Positions 10,827 to 20,900 of a DNA stretch of 30,299 nt are shown here, piece by piece (within the stretch, counting starts at the first letter, position 1; the number at the start of each line of letters is the position of its first letter). The notes beneath the pieces were generated by a model. The model searched no databases. It saw only the letters and a program-made list of their open reading frames with translations, and was not told where the DNA came from. The position numbers were made by a program, and so were the translations under genes. This stretch comes from Temnopleurus reevesii (taxonomy: Eukaryota; Echinodermata; Echinoidea; Temnopleuroida; Temnopleuridae), in NCBI GenBank assembly GCA_036244855.1, contig BQKZ01005289.1, forward strand, positions 1 through 30,299, in the 5' to 3' direction.

Positions 10827-11220
10827 AAAACTGTAATACGTTTTGCCATGATATTTTACAGTATTTGAGAATAAGTTGTGTAAATTCCAACATCATACCA
10901 CTAGCATTTATAACAAAAATGAAGGTCAAAGTAACCTATGTTTTTTGTGGAATTTATTGCATCAAGAAAAGTGTTCAGCAGTTTATGGGTAAAAAAAATG
11001 GTAGAAGCTTCGAGCTTAATTTTATTTTATCATCCACGACTGATGTATTCATGGTAATGTTTTTGTTTTCCTTTGTACATTAAAACATAAAACATGATCA
11101 TGAGTTAAATGTAAGAGAGTTCATGGGAGAGGGTTGATGCCTTAACTTCTGAAAGATGACCAATGGAGTACATTGTCAGAAAAGCTCCAACAAAGCACTG
11201 CAAATTGATTTTTTATTTTC

Positions 11221-11401
11221 AACATGATATACATGTAAACTATTTTCGAAAAGTTATGTCGAACGTAGACAATAGATCCGTACACCGTGTATTCAACTGT
11301 GTGGACACAACAATGGCAAGCCGGTTCCGATTTCAATAGCAATACATAGACCGTTGAAATTGCGTTCGACTTAACTTTTCGAAAATAGTTTATATCGTGT
11401 T
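11221..11401 (-). mobile_element. MITE-like foldback, AACAYGATAYAAACTATT family, inverted copy
   Basis: A 181-base element in the opposite orientation to its neighbours. Its right end read inversely begins AACACGATATAAACTATTTT, and the left end begins AACATGATATACATG then TAAACTATTTTCG. It is bounded by TTTC at 11217-11220 and 11402-11405. Repeat copy 1 has the uninterrupted host sequence (TTTTATTTTCTTAAGATG near 10190), so the site is occupied in one copy and empty in the other. Confidence 0.88.
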
Positions 11402-11579
11402 TTTCTTAAGATGCAATGTACTGTGAAGTGGGTATGAGTTATCCTTCCTGATTTCTCAGATATGCCAACTTTTCCGAAATATCATGAGATGTATTTATGT
11501 ATGAATTTATGGCTTTCATTACAAGTGAATGGCTGATTAGCATGGTCAATGCTATCCTGTTTGTTCTCACTTTTGTTCA

Positions 11580-11755
11580 AACACGATATAAACTATTTTG
11601 GAAAAATTAAGTCAAATGCAAATTCAATGGGTCTTAGTAATGCTATTCAAATTGGAACCGCCTTGCGATTGTTCTATCCGCACAGTTGAATACATGGTGA
11701 ATGGTTCTATTTTCTGTGGCCCACTTAACTATTTGGCAATAGTTTATATCATGTT
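11580..11755 (+). mobile_element. MITE-like foldback, AACAYGATAYAAACTATT family, copy 2
   Basis: This has the same length (176), site and TTCA flanks (11576-11579 and 11756-11759) as the element at 10496-10671. It was therefore present before block A was duplicated. Only scattered substitutions separate the two. Confidence 0.85.
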
Positions 11756-11904
11756 TTCAGCTGTTGCGTTTTTCACATTTTAATTTTGACCTCATGCAGA
11801 TTCTGGAACGGTTGCCATCTCATACTCTCAGTGTCATCCTAACATCTCCCTTGTACAACTGTGATAATATTTGGCTAATTTCTTGCATGTAAAGATGATA
11901 GGAG

Positions 11905-12439
11905 GTATGCCATTTGTGATGTGTGATTCCAAAATTTTATGAAGTAGAGTTAAATATATGTGTTCAACATTGGCAAACCCATGAGATGATGGAGGATTAT
12001 CAAGCTATTGGGAGTGAAAACTTTGCTTACAGACCCACCCTTATACATATATTGGATTTGCCAAAGTTCAGTAACTAATTATTGCAATAATAACTGTACA
12101 TTTTATTTGTAATTCATGAAATGTCTGGTAAAACTGATCTAAATTCTCCATAATTTGCATGGTCATATTGAAAAGTGATAGCAGTGATAATTTAAATCAC
12201 TGCAAATTCTAAAATCTATGAAAATTTTGCCCTTTTTTAGTCTCGTGGCACAGCAAATTGAGCTTTTAAAAAGCGAGAAGAGAGAATAATATTGTGTATT
12301 TTTTGTGTATATAAAATTAAAAAGTTATTAAAAGGTTATGGAATTGTTTCAAGACATTATTTGTCTAATGCATAATGGAGATGAACTGAAACAATAAAAT
12401 GCCTAGTTTAGAGGTTATTACAACAGTTTAGTTCTTGTT
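11905..12439. other. AT-rich sequence, nothing recognised
   Basis: No coding frame, tRNA or repeat that I can place. It separates the full copies of block A from a third, diverged partial copy. Confidence 0.5.
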
Positions 12440-12640
12440 TATTCGGTATTTATATTTTGATTTGTGAACCATTACAGTGATACCAAACATTCTGGAATAC
12501 ACACGAGGTGTATTTTCATGTGAATTCAAGGCTTTCATTATAAATGAATGGCTAGGGCTAGTAGGGATAGTGGAACTATCATGTTTTCGCTCATGCGTAT
12601 TCAGCTGTTGCATTATTCACATGTTAAAAGACATTGTCAC
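12440..12640 (+). repeat. Diverged third copy of block A, lacking the foldback
   Basis: The shared order includes GGCTTTCATTA, AAATGAATGGCT, then CATGTTTTCGCTCA and TTCAGCTGTTGCAT. It runs straight across the point where the 176-base element sits in the other two copies. It therefore represents the pre-insertion site. Confidence 0.7.
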
Positions 12641-13019
12641 ACATTAAGATTTTGTTATCTATAATATATTCTTAAAAATCCTATGTATTACTTTCAGATT
12701 AGTGAAAAACAACAAAGAATGCAAAAGGAAGGGAATTATACAGGCATACATTTTATCCTGAAAACGGTTTGATTATAGAGCAGTGCAGTGAATACTGTAT
12801 ATAAGAATGCGATTAACTCATGAGATCGATGGTAGAGAACAAACAATTTTACTTATTACAATTATATATTTTAGAGCTGAGTTCGACACCATATTCTTTG
12901 AGAGTGAAGAACATTTCGAAGAGCTTGTCCCAAGTCTGAACCTGCTACACTGAACCCAAACGATACAAGGTGTATCAATAAAAAAAACTTAGCACTTTTG
13001 AAATGCCTGTCAAAAATCA

Positions 13020-13765
13020 CTCCATAATCATAGCTATAAAGTATCATTTGCGTTATCAATGTTTCATTCATGCCTTGTGAATACCGACTCTATATGTCCA
13101 TGGTGTACAAAATGCCTTGCACCAAAATAGACAAACAACTCATCAGAAAAATTATTCTCACCTCACTCAAAGAAGATTCCCTTAATCTTCCATTTATGAT
13201 GATTTTCTTGTATTCCCATAAATTGGTTACATTTCAAAATATTTTTTAGCAATCTCACTTACTTATGCATGGACAAAATTAGTAACAGACCGATACAATT
13301 ACATACGGGATCATTAAAACGATTTGCCTGAGGACTAAACAATTGCTCATTTAACTGGATTAACAGATGTGATATATTTTTTTAGTGTTTGAATATTACC
13401 CAGTGATTTACTTAGGGTTTATTGTCGATTGATTGGTGACTTTTTTAAAATTTAATATTCGATCGAATGTATGAATTACTAGTTGAATTATTTGAGAATG
13501 ATTTTTTTTCAATAATCCTTGTTGAAATTGCTCAAAGATGTCTTTGGTAGTGGTGCGTTTCATTATTGGGAATACGTCCGGGAAAGACGTTAGCCTGATT
13601 ATGTAATGGATTTACTATTTCAACGCATAAATGAATAAGAGCATTAAAACTTCTAAGAAATTCTGCCGAAGTAACACAAAATCACCATTACTCCCAGCTA
13701 AAAGAAAGTTCCATGAAATTACAAAAAGAAAACAATTGCTCTGATGAGTTATTTGATATCGCCTC
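13020..13765. other. AT-rich segment present only in block B copy 1
   Basis: This is an insertion in copy 1 or a deletion in copy 2. I see no terminal repeats, coding frame or known element, so the direction of the event is open. Confidence 0.5.
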
Positions 13766-14183
13766 ATCCCTATTTTGGCGCAAGACATTTTTGATACCCA
13801 ATACCATTAAGAATGGGTATTCCCCTATAAGCATGAATGAAAATGTATAATTGGCACGTGATTGATATGACCATGGAGTATACATAAATGTGGAAATATC
13901 CTGATATTTTTTTGACAAACATTAATTTCAAAAGAGATTTTTTTTACACACTCTGTGATCCGGGGATAGGAGAAACTAGTAACCTTTAATAGCCATGGCC
14001 GTTTGTTGTACCTTTCAAACAGGTTTGGAATTGCAATTAGATAAGGGACAAATTTCAACGAATAAGAAAATTTGTGAATCCGATATAGTTCAGACGGTAG
14101 TGATCGTTTCCTACACGATTCTAGTAGGTCAAAATGGCACAGATGTTACACACATTAAAGGCTTAGAACACACAAGTGAAGTA

Positions 14184-14287
14184 GGGTGCAGTGTTGCACC
14201 CTTAGGGGTGCAGCCCCTGGTCCAATAACAGACCCTTTTACGCACCCTCTTGAAATCTCCACCCCAAGGGTGCATTTCTCCACCCTT
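14184..14287. mobile_element. Small foldback with GGGTGCA/TGCACCC repeats
   Basis: The left part reads GGGTGCAGTGTTGCACCC then TTAGGGGTGCAG, and the right part read inversely reads GGGTGGAGAAATGCACCC then TTGGGGTGGAG. The segment is thus an imperfect inverted repeat of about 104 bases. It recurs identically at 16884-16987 in copy 2 of block B. Confidence 0.6.
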
Positions 14288-14303
14288 TGGTTTATCTCAA
14301 CCA

Positions 14304-14452
14304 GGGCCCCGTAACATAAAGGTTTGCGATTAATCGCTATTTTATTTTGCGATCAATTGCAAACTTTAGTACATGATTTGCCATAGACTTGCGATTGATT
14401 TCAATCGCTATCAAATTAGCAATTAATCGCAAACCTTTATGTTACGGGGCCC
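14304..14452. mobile_element. MITE-like palindrome, GGGCCCCGTAACAT termini
   Basis: A 149-base element whose two ends read GGGCCCCGTAACATAAAGG inversely to each other. The match continues through TTTGCGATTAAT, and further GCGAT motifs lie inside. No transposase is encoded. The target duplication is unclear. The identical copy is at 17004-17152. Confidence 0.85.
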
Positions 14453-14519
14453 AGGCCTAACGGGTGCTGCTATTCAATCGGCTGCATCACTAGGGGTGGA
14501 AAATCGCATTACAGTTTAG

Positions 14520-14830
14520 GGGTTCTGACCCTCACCTTTCAACTAGATGGTCACTAGTTCGTATACTACTTATGGCGTTAATTTCCTTCGACAAGAAATT
14601 CATTCACAGTTTGCTGTACTCAACCTAGGTGGAAATGGGTAGCTGACAGGAATTTATTCCTTGACACGCTTGAGCGCCTAGTGGCTTGCTCGGCAGTCTT
14701 AGCCAGGGTAATGACATGGTACCTCGTATCAAGTGCAGTGGAATAGATGCATATAGCGATTGCACTATATAAATGGATCTATCATTATTTGGTTATCATT
14801 ATTATTACTATTCTTGGTCTGTAAGGAAAA
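14520..14830 (+). mobile_element. tRNA-derived SINE, old copy
   Basis: A degraded tRNA-like head (CTCACCTTTCAACTAGATGG then AGTTCGTATAC for box B) is followed by the family body: GCGTTAATTTCCTTCGACA, AAGAAATTCATTCACA and ACTCAACCTAGG. The AT-rich tail starts near 14760. The second copy of block B has the same element at 17220-17530. Confidence 0.75.
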
Positions 14831-15643
14831 CAAAACAGTCCTTAAATTTGTCAAGGATAGGTATACAAATATCTGTATAAATTATATTAGCTTCACCTTT
14901 AATACACAAACTGCTAAAAGGAGGGGAAAGTATAAAAGTACATAGACCTAATGCTAAAAAAGGAATTATGATTTAAAAAAACAGTTTCGAGCGCTCAGAG
15001 ATAATTATATGACATTACTCTGACCATATGACATGCATTGTTGCCACTCACACAGCTAGGAACATAACATGGTGCAAAAGAGATGGGACAAATGAATTAA
15101 TTTCTCCCTCAGTATTACTTAAAGATAAGAATGAATGGATTTCAGATGGCGCTTGTGGGAAATCCCTACTAGAAAAAAAATCACCGCTCTAAAATTGCAA
15201 CATTTTATACGCTATTGGGCGTATAACTAGTATAGGTTTTTTTTCAAGTGATTATTTCCTGCCTTGTATTCTCCGATCTCACCGGGTTGTGCAGAATGTA
15301 ATGAATTAATATCATAGAAAAACCACCTGCTGGAGAAACAAGTATTCTGTGTACGTCTAATTTCCAATGATTTTCCATTTTCCATCAATGATTCTTATCT
15401 GTGTCGTTACTTAGATTATAATGTCGGGAAATGATGAGTGACTTCCAAATAACCTCACAAACAAATATTCTACTATTTGATGAGCTCCCAAACAACTAAC
15501 CAAACTTGTTCTTTAGAGTATGTTTACATCACAAAATGCAAACAGATTCCTCTTTAATATCATGAACAGTAACGTAAAGATAGGCACCGTGTCAATATTT
15601 TCTTTGCTCTGTTCAATATCATTTTTGTTATATCATGTTTGTT

Positions 15644-15644
15644 N
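15644..15644. other. Ambiguous base N, probable contig join
   Basis: The N falls exactly at the right boundary of the 1,574-base nearly identical match of block B. Confidence 0.6.
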
Positions 15645-15649
15645 ATATT

Positions 15650-15802
15650 CCTACCAGGTACCCATTCACCTCACCTGGGTTGAGTGCAGCACAATGTGGA
15701 TGAATTTCTTGCTGAAGGAAATTAACGCCCTGGATGGGACTCGAACCCACGACCCTCTGGTTGAAAGGCGAGAGTCATGACCACTACACCACGGCGCCTC
15801 CA
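15650..15802 (-). mobile_element. tRNA-derived SINE, minus strand
   Basis: Read on the minus strand from 15802 it starts with box A (TGGTGTAGTGG) and CTCTCGCCTTTCAACCAGAG, then box B (GGTTCGAGTCC, a perfect match to the consensus GGTTCGANTCC). The family body follows, with TTAATTTCCTTCAGCAAGAA and ACTCAACCCAGGTGAGG. The anticodon loop suggests a tRNA-Glu-like (TTC) origin, an inference. The element is cut off at the N at 15644. Confidence 0.9.
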
Positions 15803-16014
15803 CTTCACCATTACATCATCAACCATTAAGGTATAGCATTTAGAATCTGGAAGTTGATATTTTTTCTAAACGAAGACAATGTTGAACAAAGTCTTAAAGT
15901 GAAAATTAGTCTACCGCTACGATCCTGCGACATGTGTTTTCATCGATGATTCTCGAAGCGGACTATTGAAATTAGCTAAAAGTCAGTTCACGAATATGCA
16001 TTTACTGTTAGCAG

Positions 16015-16215
16015 AACGAACAAAGGCCTTGGACAAAGTAAACAACCGCCATGCAAGCATAAAAAATCACGACAATAGCTAGATGGACTCAAAATAACTT
16101 TCCATCGTTCTTATTCTGTAGAATAATGTTGAACAAGAGTCGCACCTGGGACCTTCTTTTGTGATCACGGAGCTATAGTCGATACTTGAATAAAGTTCTT
16201 TACTTTGTCCCAGTC
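16015..16215 (+). repeat. Diverged interspersed repeat, copy 2
   Basis: It shares ordered words with 8290-8480 (ACAAAGG, AAAGTAAACAAC, GCAAGCAT, TAGCTA, TCGCACCTG, TTCTTTTGTG). Confidence 0.45.
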
Positions 16216-17003
16216 CTCTGTCCCTTCTGCTCTCTCGAATATCACCCTGAAAATGTTTTGATTCAGTAGCAGTGCAGTAAATAAGATTAACCCATGAGAT
16301 CGATGGTAGAGAATTTTTTTTTTTTTTTTTTACTTATTCTATATATTAGAGCTGAGTTCGACACCATACTCTTTGAGAGTCACGAACATTTTGAAGAGCT
16401 TGTCCCAAGCCTGAACTTGATACACTAAATCCAACCTATACAGGGTGTATAAATAAAATACTTTACACTTTTGAAATCGCATCGTGCCTATTTTGGCGCA
16501 AGACATTTTTGAAATCCAGAACATTAACAGTTAGTGTTCCCCTAAGCATGAATGAACATATATTGATTTTGGCAAGTGAAGTATTATGAAATTTGAAAAT
16601 GTTCTTATAATATTTTACAAGCATTTCAAAAGTGTAAAGGTTTATACACTCTGTAATCCGGGGATATGAGAAACTAGTATCCTTTGATAGCCATGGCCCT
16701 TTGTTGTACCTTTCAAACAGGTTTGGAATTACAATTAGATAAAGGACAAATTCAATGAATAAGATGAACATTTGTGAATCCGATATAGTTCAGACGGTAG
16801 TGATCGTTTCCTACACGATTCTAGTAGGTCAAAATGGCACAGATGTTACACACATTAAAGGCTTAGAACACACAAGTGAAGTAGGGTGCAGTGTTGCACC
16901 CTTAGGGGTGCAGCCCCTGGTCCAATAACAGACCCTTTTACGCACCCTCTTGAAATCTCCACCCCAAGGGTGCATTTCTCCACCCTTTGGTTTATCTCAA
17001 CCA

Positions 17004-17152
17004 GGGCCCCGTAACATAAAGGTTTGCGATTAATCGCTATTTTATTTTGCGATCAATTGCAAACTTTAGTACATGATTTGCCATAGACTTGCGATTGATT
17101 TCAATCGCTATCAAATTAGCAATTAATCGCAAACCTTTATGTTACGGGGCCC
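17004..17152. mobile_element. MITE-like palindrome, second copy
   Basis: An identical copy of the element at 14304-14452, carried along by the block B duplication rather than inserted independently. Confidence 0.85.
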
Positions 17153-17219
17153 AGGCCTAACGGGTGCTGCTATTCAATCGGCTGCATCACTAGGGGTGGA
17201 AAATCGCATTACAGTTTAG

Positions 17220-17530
17220 GGGTTCTGACCCTCACCTTTCAACTAGATGGTCACTAGTTCGTATACTACTTATGGCGTTAATTTCCTTCGACAAGAAATT
17301 CATTCACAGTTTGCTGTACTCAACCTAGGTGGAAATGGGTAGCTGACAGGAATTTATTCCTTGACACGCTTGAGCGCCTAGTGGCTTGCTCGGCAGTCTT
17401 AGCCAGGGTAATGACATGGTACCTCGTATCAAGTGCAGTGGAATAGATGCATATAGCGATTGCACTATATAAATGGATCTATCATTATTTGGTTATCATT
17501 ATTATTACTATTCTTGGTCTGTAAGGAAAA
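17220..17530 (+). mobile_element. tRNA-derived SINE, duplicated copy
   Basis: Identical to 14520-14830 as part of block B. Confidence 0.75.
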
Positions 17531-18343
17531 CAAAACAGTCCTTAAATTTGTCAAGGATAGGTATACAAATATCTGTATAAATTATATTAGCTTCACCTTT
17601 AATACACAAACTGCTAAAAGGAGGGGAAAGTATAAAAGTACATAGACCTAATGCTAAAAAAGGAATTATGATTTAAAAAAACAGTTTCGAGCGCTCAGAG
17701 ATAATTATATGACATTACTCTGACCATATGACATGCATTGTTGCCACTCACACAGCTAGGAACATAACATGGTGCAAAAGAGATGGGACAAATGAATTAA
17801 TTTCTCCCTCAGTATTACTTAAAGATAAGAATGAATGGATTTCAGATGGCGCTTGTGGGAAATCCCTACTAGAAAAAAAATCACCGCTCTAAAATTGCAA
17901 CATTTTATACGCTATTGGGCGTATAACTAGTATAGGTTTTTTTTCAAGTGATTATTTCCTGCCTTGTATTCTCCGATCTCACCGGGTTGTGCAGAATGTA
18001 ATGAATTAATATCATAGAAAAACCACCTGCTGGAGAAACAAGTATTCTGTGTACGTCTAATTTCCAATGATTTTCCATTTTCCATCAATGATTCTTATCT
18101 GTGTCGTTACTTAGATTATAATGTCGGGAAATGATGAGTGACTTCCAAATAACCTCACAAACAAATATTCTACTATTTGATGAGCTCCCAAACAACTAAC
18201 CAAACTTGTTCTTTAGAGTATGTTTACATCACAAAATGCAAACAGATTTCTCTTTAATATCATGAATAGTAACGTAAAGATAGGCACCGTGTCAATATTT
18301 TCTTTGCTCTGTTCAATATCATTTTTGTTATATCATGTTTGTT

Positions 18344-18796
18344 CTGGAGTTTATGCCACCTCTAGCATGGTTTAATGGCATCTCATTTTGTGTTGGGCCT
18401 CCAAATACTGTACCCGAAGACGACATCTCAATTCTAATTATTCACCTGGATTATTTTCACCCTAACTCCACAAGGAAACGATCTATAAACATAATAAATA
18501 AGAAATAACTTTGCGAAATTGAATTTTATGTGAATATTTGCAATACGTCGCTGTGTAATCAAGAAGATAAGAAAATAATGCTTAAAATGAAACAACGAAA
18601 TAAAATGGCAAGAAAAACATTCATTTATGAAGAAAACCTTTATATAGAAGTAGGTAAAAGTTTGCCCCATAATCATGTTGGTTTGGATTTTCTCCAGTTA
18701 TTAAAATTAGTTGGAAGTCAGTCATTCTGGTCAGCCGATATAGTTGTGTGTATGACATGTTGCTTTTAAAGAGCTTATGAATGGGTCATTCAAACA
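18344..18796. other. AT-rich sequence, nothing recognised
   Basis: Short frames on both strands (18434-18676, 18530-18769) are low in complexity and resemble no protein family I know. Confidence 0.5.
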
Positions 18797-18882
18797 AATA
18801 AGCAAACAAGCAAACAAGCAAGCAAATAAACAAACACACAACAACAACAACAAGAACAACAACAACAACAACAACAACACCA
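18797..18882 (+). repeat. Simple repeat (AAGC, AAC)n
   Basis: Tandem AAGCAAAC-type units pass into AAC trinucleotides. Confidence 0.9.
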
Positions 18883-19028
18883 AAATCGGATTTGCCTACT
18901 GTGAGAAACGTAGTTCAACAGGATGACCCGCAAAAATATCATCATATTGACCATGGGCTTTGTTTCGTTGTTGAGGGGAAAAACTCACCCGACCCATTTT
19001 TCAACTCCATTGATCGTGTATTGTTTAT

Positions 19029-19163
19029 GCCCCAGTCACACCGAAGCCCAGATTCAACACGATTCGACACGATTCTATGTCTAGGATTCAACTGGGTAAA
19101 CTGAGTTAACAAAAGAAGAATCGTGTTAAGTCGTCTTGAATTTGAGCTCTATGTGACTGGGGC
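19029..19163. mobile_element. MITE-like foldback, GCCCCRGTCACAY family
   Basis: A 135-base element beginning GCCCCAGTCACACCG and, read inversely from the right, GCCCCAGTCACATAG. The subterminal words AACACGATTC occur on both arms, as in the member at 10241-10353. An open frame at 18892-19104 runs into it and is not coding. Confidence 0.8.
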
Positions 19164-19281
19164 ATTACCGCGTTTAACGTATCTGCGCTATTCAATCTTT
19201 TGATCATGTTGATAGTGTTTTGCTCAAATTATGGAATGCTTTACCTGCGCATTATTGTGATAGAACCTGAATTGGTTGAAT

Positions 19282-20134
19282 AAATTCAGCTTTTTACCAT
19301 CTAGGGGAATATTTCATCATGATCAGTCTCTCTGCATTCCTTGTATTCCTTGAAAGTCACTATGTTAGATTGTACATTAGCTTCAGGCCAGAACTGGATT
19401 AAAAAGTTAAATCATATAATATTAAAATCTAAATTCACTAGATTGAAAACTTGAATTTTTAAATTCAGCTTTTTTACCATCTAGGGGAATATTTCATCAG
19501 TCTCTCTGCATTCCTTGTATTGAAAGTCACTCTGTTAGATTGTACATTAGCTTCAATCCAGAACTGGATTAAAAGTTAAATCATATAATATTAAAATCTA
19601 AATTCACTAGATTGAAAACTTGAATTTTTAAATTCAGCTTTTTTTACCATCTAGGGGAATATTTCATCAGTCTCTCTGCATTCCTTGTATTGAAAGTCAC
19701 TCTGTTAGATTGTACATTAGCTTCAATCCATAACTGGATTAAAAAGTTAAATCATATAATATTGAAATCTAAATTCACTAGATTGAAAACTTGAATTTTT
19801 AAATTGAGTTTTTTTTATGATCTAGGGGAATATTTCATCAGTCTCTCTGCATTCCTTGTATTGAAATTCACTCTGTTAGATTGTACATTAGCTTCAGTCC
19901 AGAACTGGATTAAAAAGTTCAATCATATAATATTAAAATCTAAATTCAATAGATTGAAAACTTGAATTTTTAAATTCAGCTTTTTTTTTATCATCTAGGG
20001 GACTATTTCATCAGTCTCTCTGCATTCCTTGTATTGAAAGTCACTCTGTTAGATTGTACATTAGCTTCAGTCCAGAACTGGATTAAAAAGTTAAATCATA
20101 TAATATTAAAATCTAAATTCGCTAGATTGAAAAT
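19282..20134 (+). repeat. Tandem repeat, five units of about 170 bp
   Basis: Units start near 19282, 19461, 19630, 19801 and 19972, each opening with AAATTSAG and a T-run. Each then has CTAGGGGAATATTTCATCA (GACT in the last), CTCTCTGCATTCCTTGTATT, GTTAGATTGTACATTAGCTT and AACTGGATTAAAA. The first unit is longest (179) because of small extra segments. Units 2-5 are 163-171 and very similar, so this is a young local array. Confidence 0.95.
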
Positions 20135-20341
20135 TTCGATCATATTGGGATTATTCCGTGACGAAAATCTTCTCGATTGACTTTTCATTCCTAGGAATTT
20201 AGAAAGTTCTTTTAGTGAAGTACTACCCTACTTTGACGGGCAAAACATTACCCAATTTCCCAAACAAACTGATGACAGTTTACATGGTTAATAGAATATA
20301 ATGCCATATATGACTCCTGAGATCGGAATAGATCCAATATT

Positions 20342-20900
20342 TTAAAAAAAGAGTCTACCCCGAAATGATGATTTTTAACAGTATAGCAGAAAACAATTAG
20401 TGAGCAAAACAAAAAAACCTTGAAGAAAATCGGACAAGTAATAAGAAAGTTAAGACTTTTTGAAGATTTGAAAAATGGGCAAATCAGTGGAAATTTCCCA
20501 AAGATGTTGCAAATTTGATGACATCATGGGTGCAGAACTTACCATAATTTTTATTATATTCATGGTGCACAATTCATCAGTTTCACAGAAACATGCAAAG
20601 TTTGTAAGAATGAAACATGCAAATAGTGGATCTACATATCAATCATGAAAATATCATATAGTTAAAGTTTTGATGAAATCATATTCATTTGGAAAAAAAA
20701 TAACATTTCATGGCATTTATATGGATGTGATAAATGGTTAGTTGTGCACCTATGACGTCATCAGTTGCCAATTTGTCTAAATATATAAACATTCATAACT
20801 TTCTTATAAGTGATCCAGTTTTTCTCTTTTTTTTTTGTTCTCTTCATCTGATTGATGAACTGTTGAACAAATGCTATTTTGGGGTAGACTCTCCTTTTAA
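20342..20900. mobile_element. TTAA-flanked MITE-like element 1
   Basis: Flanked by TTAA at 20342-20345 and 20897-20900. The right end read inversely is AAGGAGAGTCTACCCC and the left end is AAAGAGTCTACCCC. Weaker inverted similarity continues for about 200 bases on each side, including AAGAAAGTTA and, near the inner ends, GATGACATCATGGGTGCA opposite GATGACGTCATAGGTGCA. It has no coding capacity for a transposase, so it would be non-autonomous; TTAA targets suggest piggyBac-type mobilisation (inference). Confidence 0.75.

Larger units (their letters stand above)
10988..11904 (+). repeat. Direct-repeat block A, copy 2
   Basis: Second copy of the block at 9952-10825, starting about 1 kb later. 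It has its own foldback insertion (11221-11401) and shares the older one (11580-11755). Sequence to the right of 11904 has no counterpart after copy 1. Confidence 0.85.
12760..15643 (+). repeat. Direct-repeat block B, copy 1
   Basis: This aligns with 16245-18343. The left part (about 12760-13015 and 13770-14069) is clearly diverged, with a stretch of roughly 740 bases (about 13020-13765) that has no counterpart in copy 2. From 14070 to 15643 the match to 16770-18343 is essentially exact, with only two substitutions seen (15549 and 15567, C here and T in copy 2). The match ends at the N at 15644. Confidence 0.9.
16245..18343 (+). repeat. Direct-repeat block B, copy 2
   Basis: The left part (16245-16769) is a diverged counterpart of 12760-14069 minus about 740 bases. 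The right part (16770-18343) is nearly identical to 14070-15643. It carries the same nested foldbacks (16884-16987 and 17004-17152) and the same SINE (17220-17530). Sequence after 18343 is unique in the window. Confidence 0.9.

Noticed and set aside
15520..15780. Frame that reads ALDGTRTHDPLVERRES at its end
   Set aside because: The protein-like phrase is the translated tRNA-like head of the minus-strand SINE, and the frame crosses an N at a probable contig join.
14760..17645. Duplicated 61-codon frame at 14760-14945 and 17460-17645 as a small gene pair
   Set aside because: Its identity comes from the block B duplication, and it lies in the AT-rich SINE tail with no family features.
19282..20134. 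CRISPR-like array
   Set aside because: The units are contiguous tandem repeats of about 170 bp without unique spacers, in a eukaryotic sequence.
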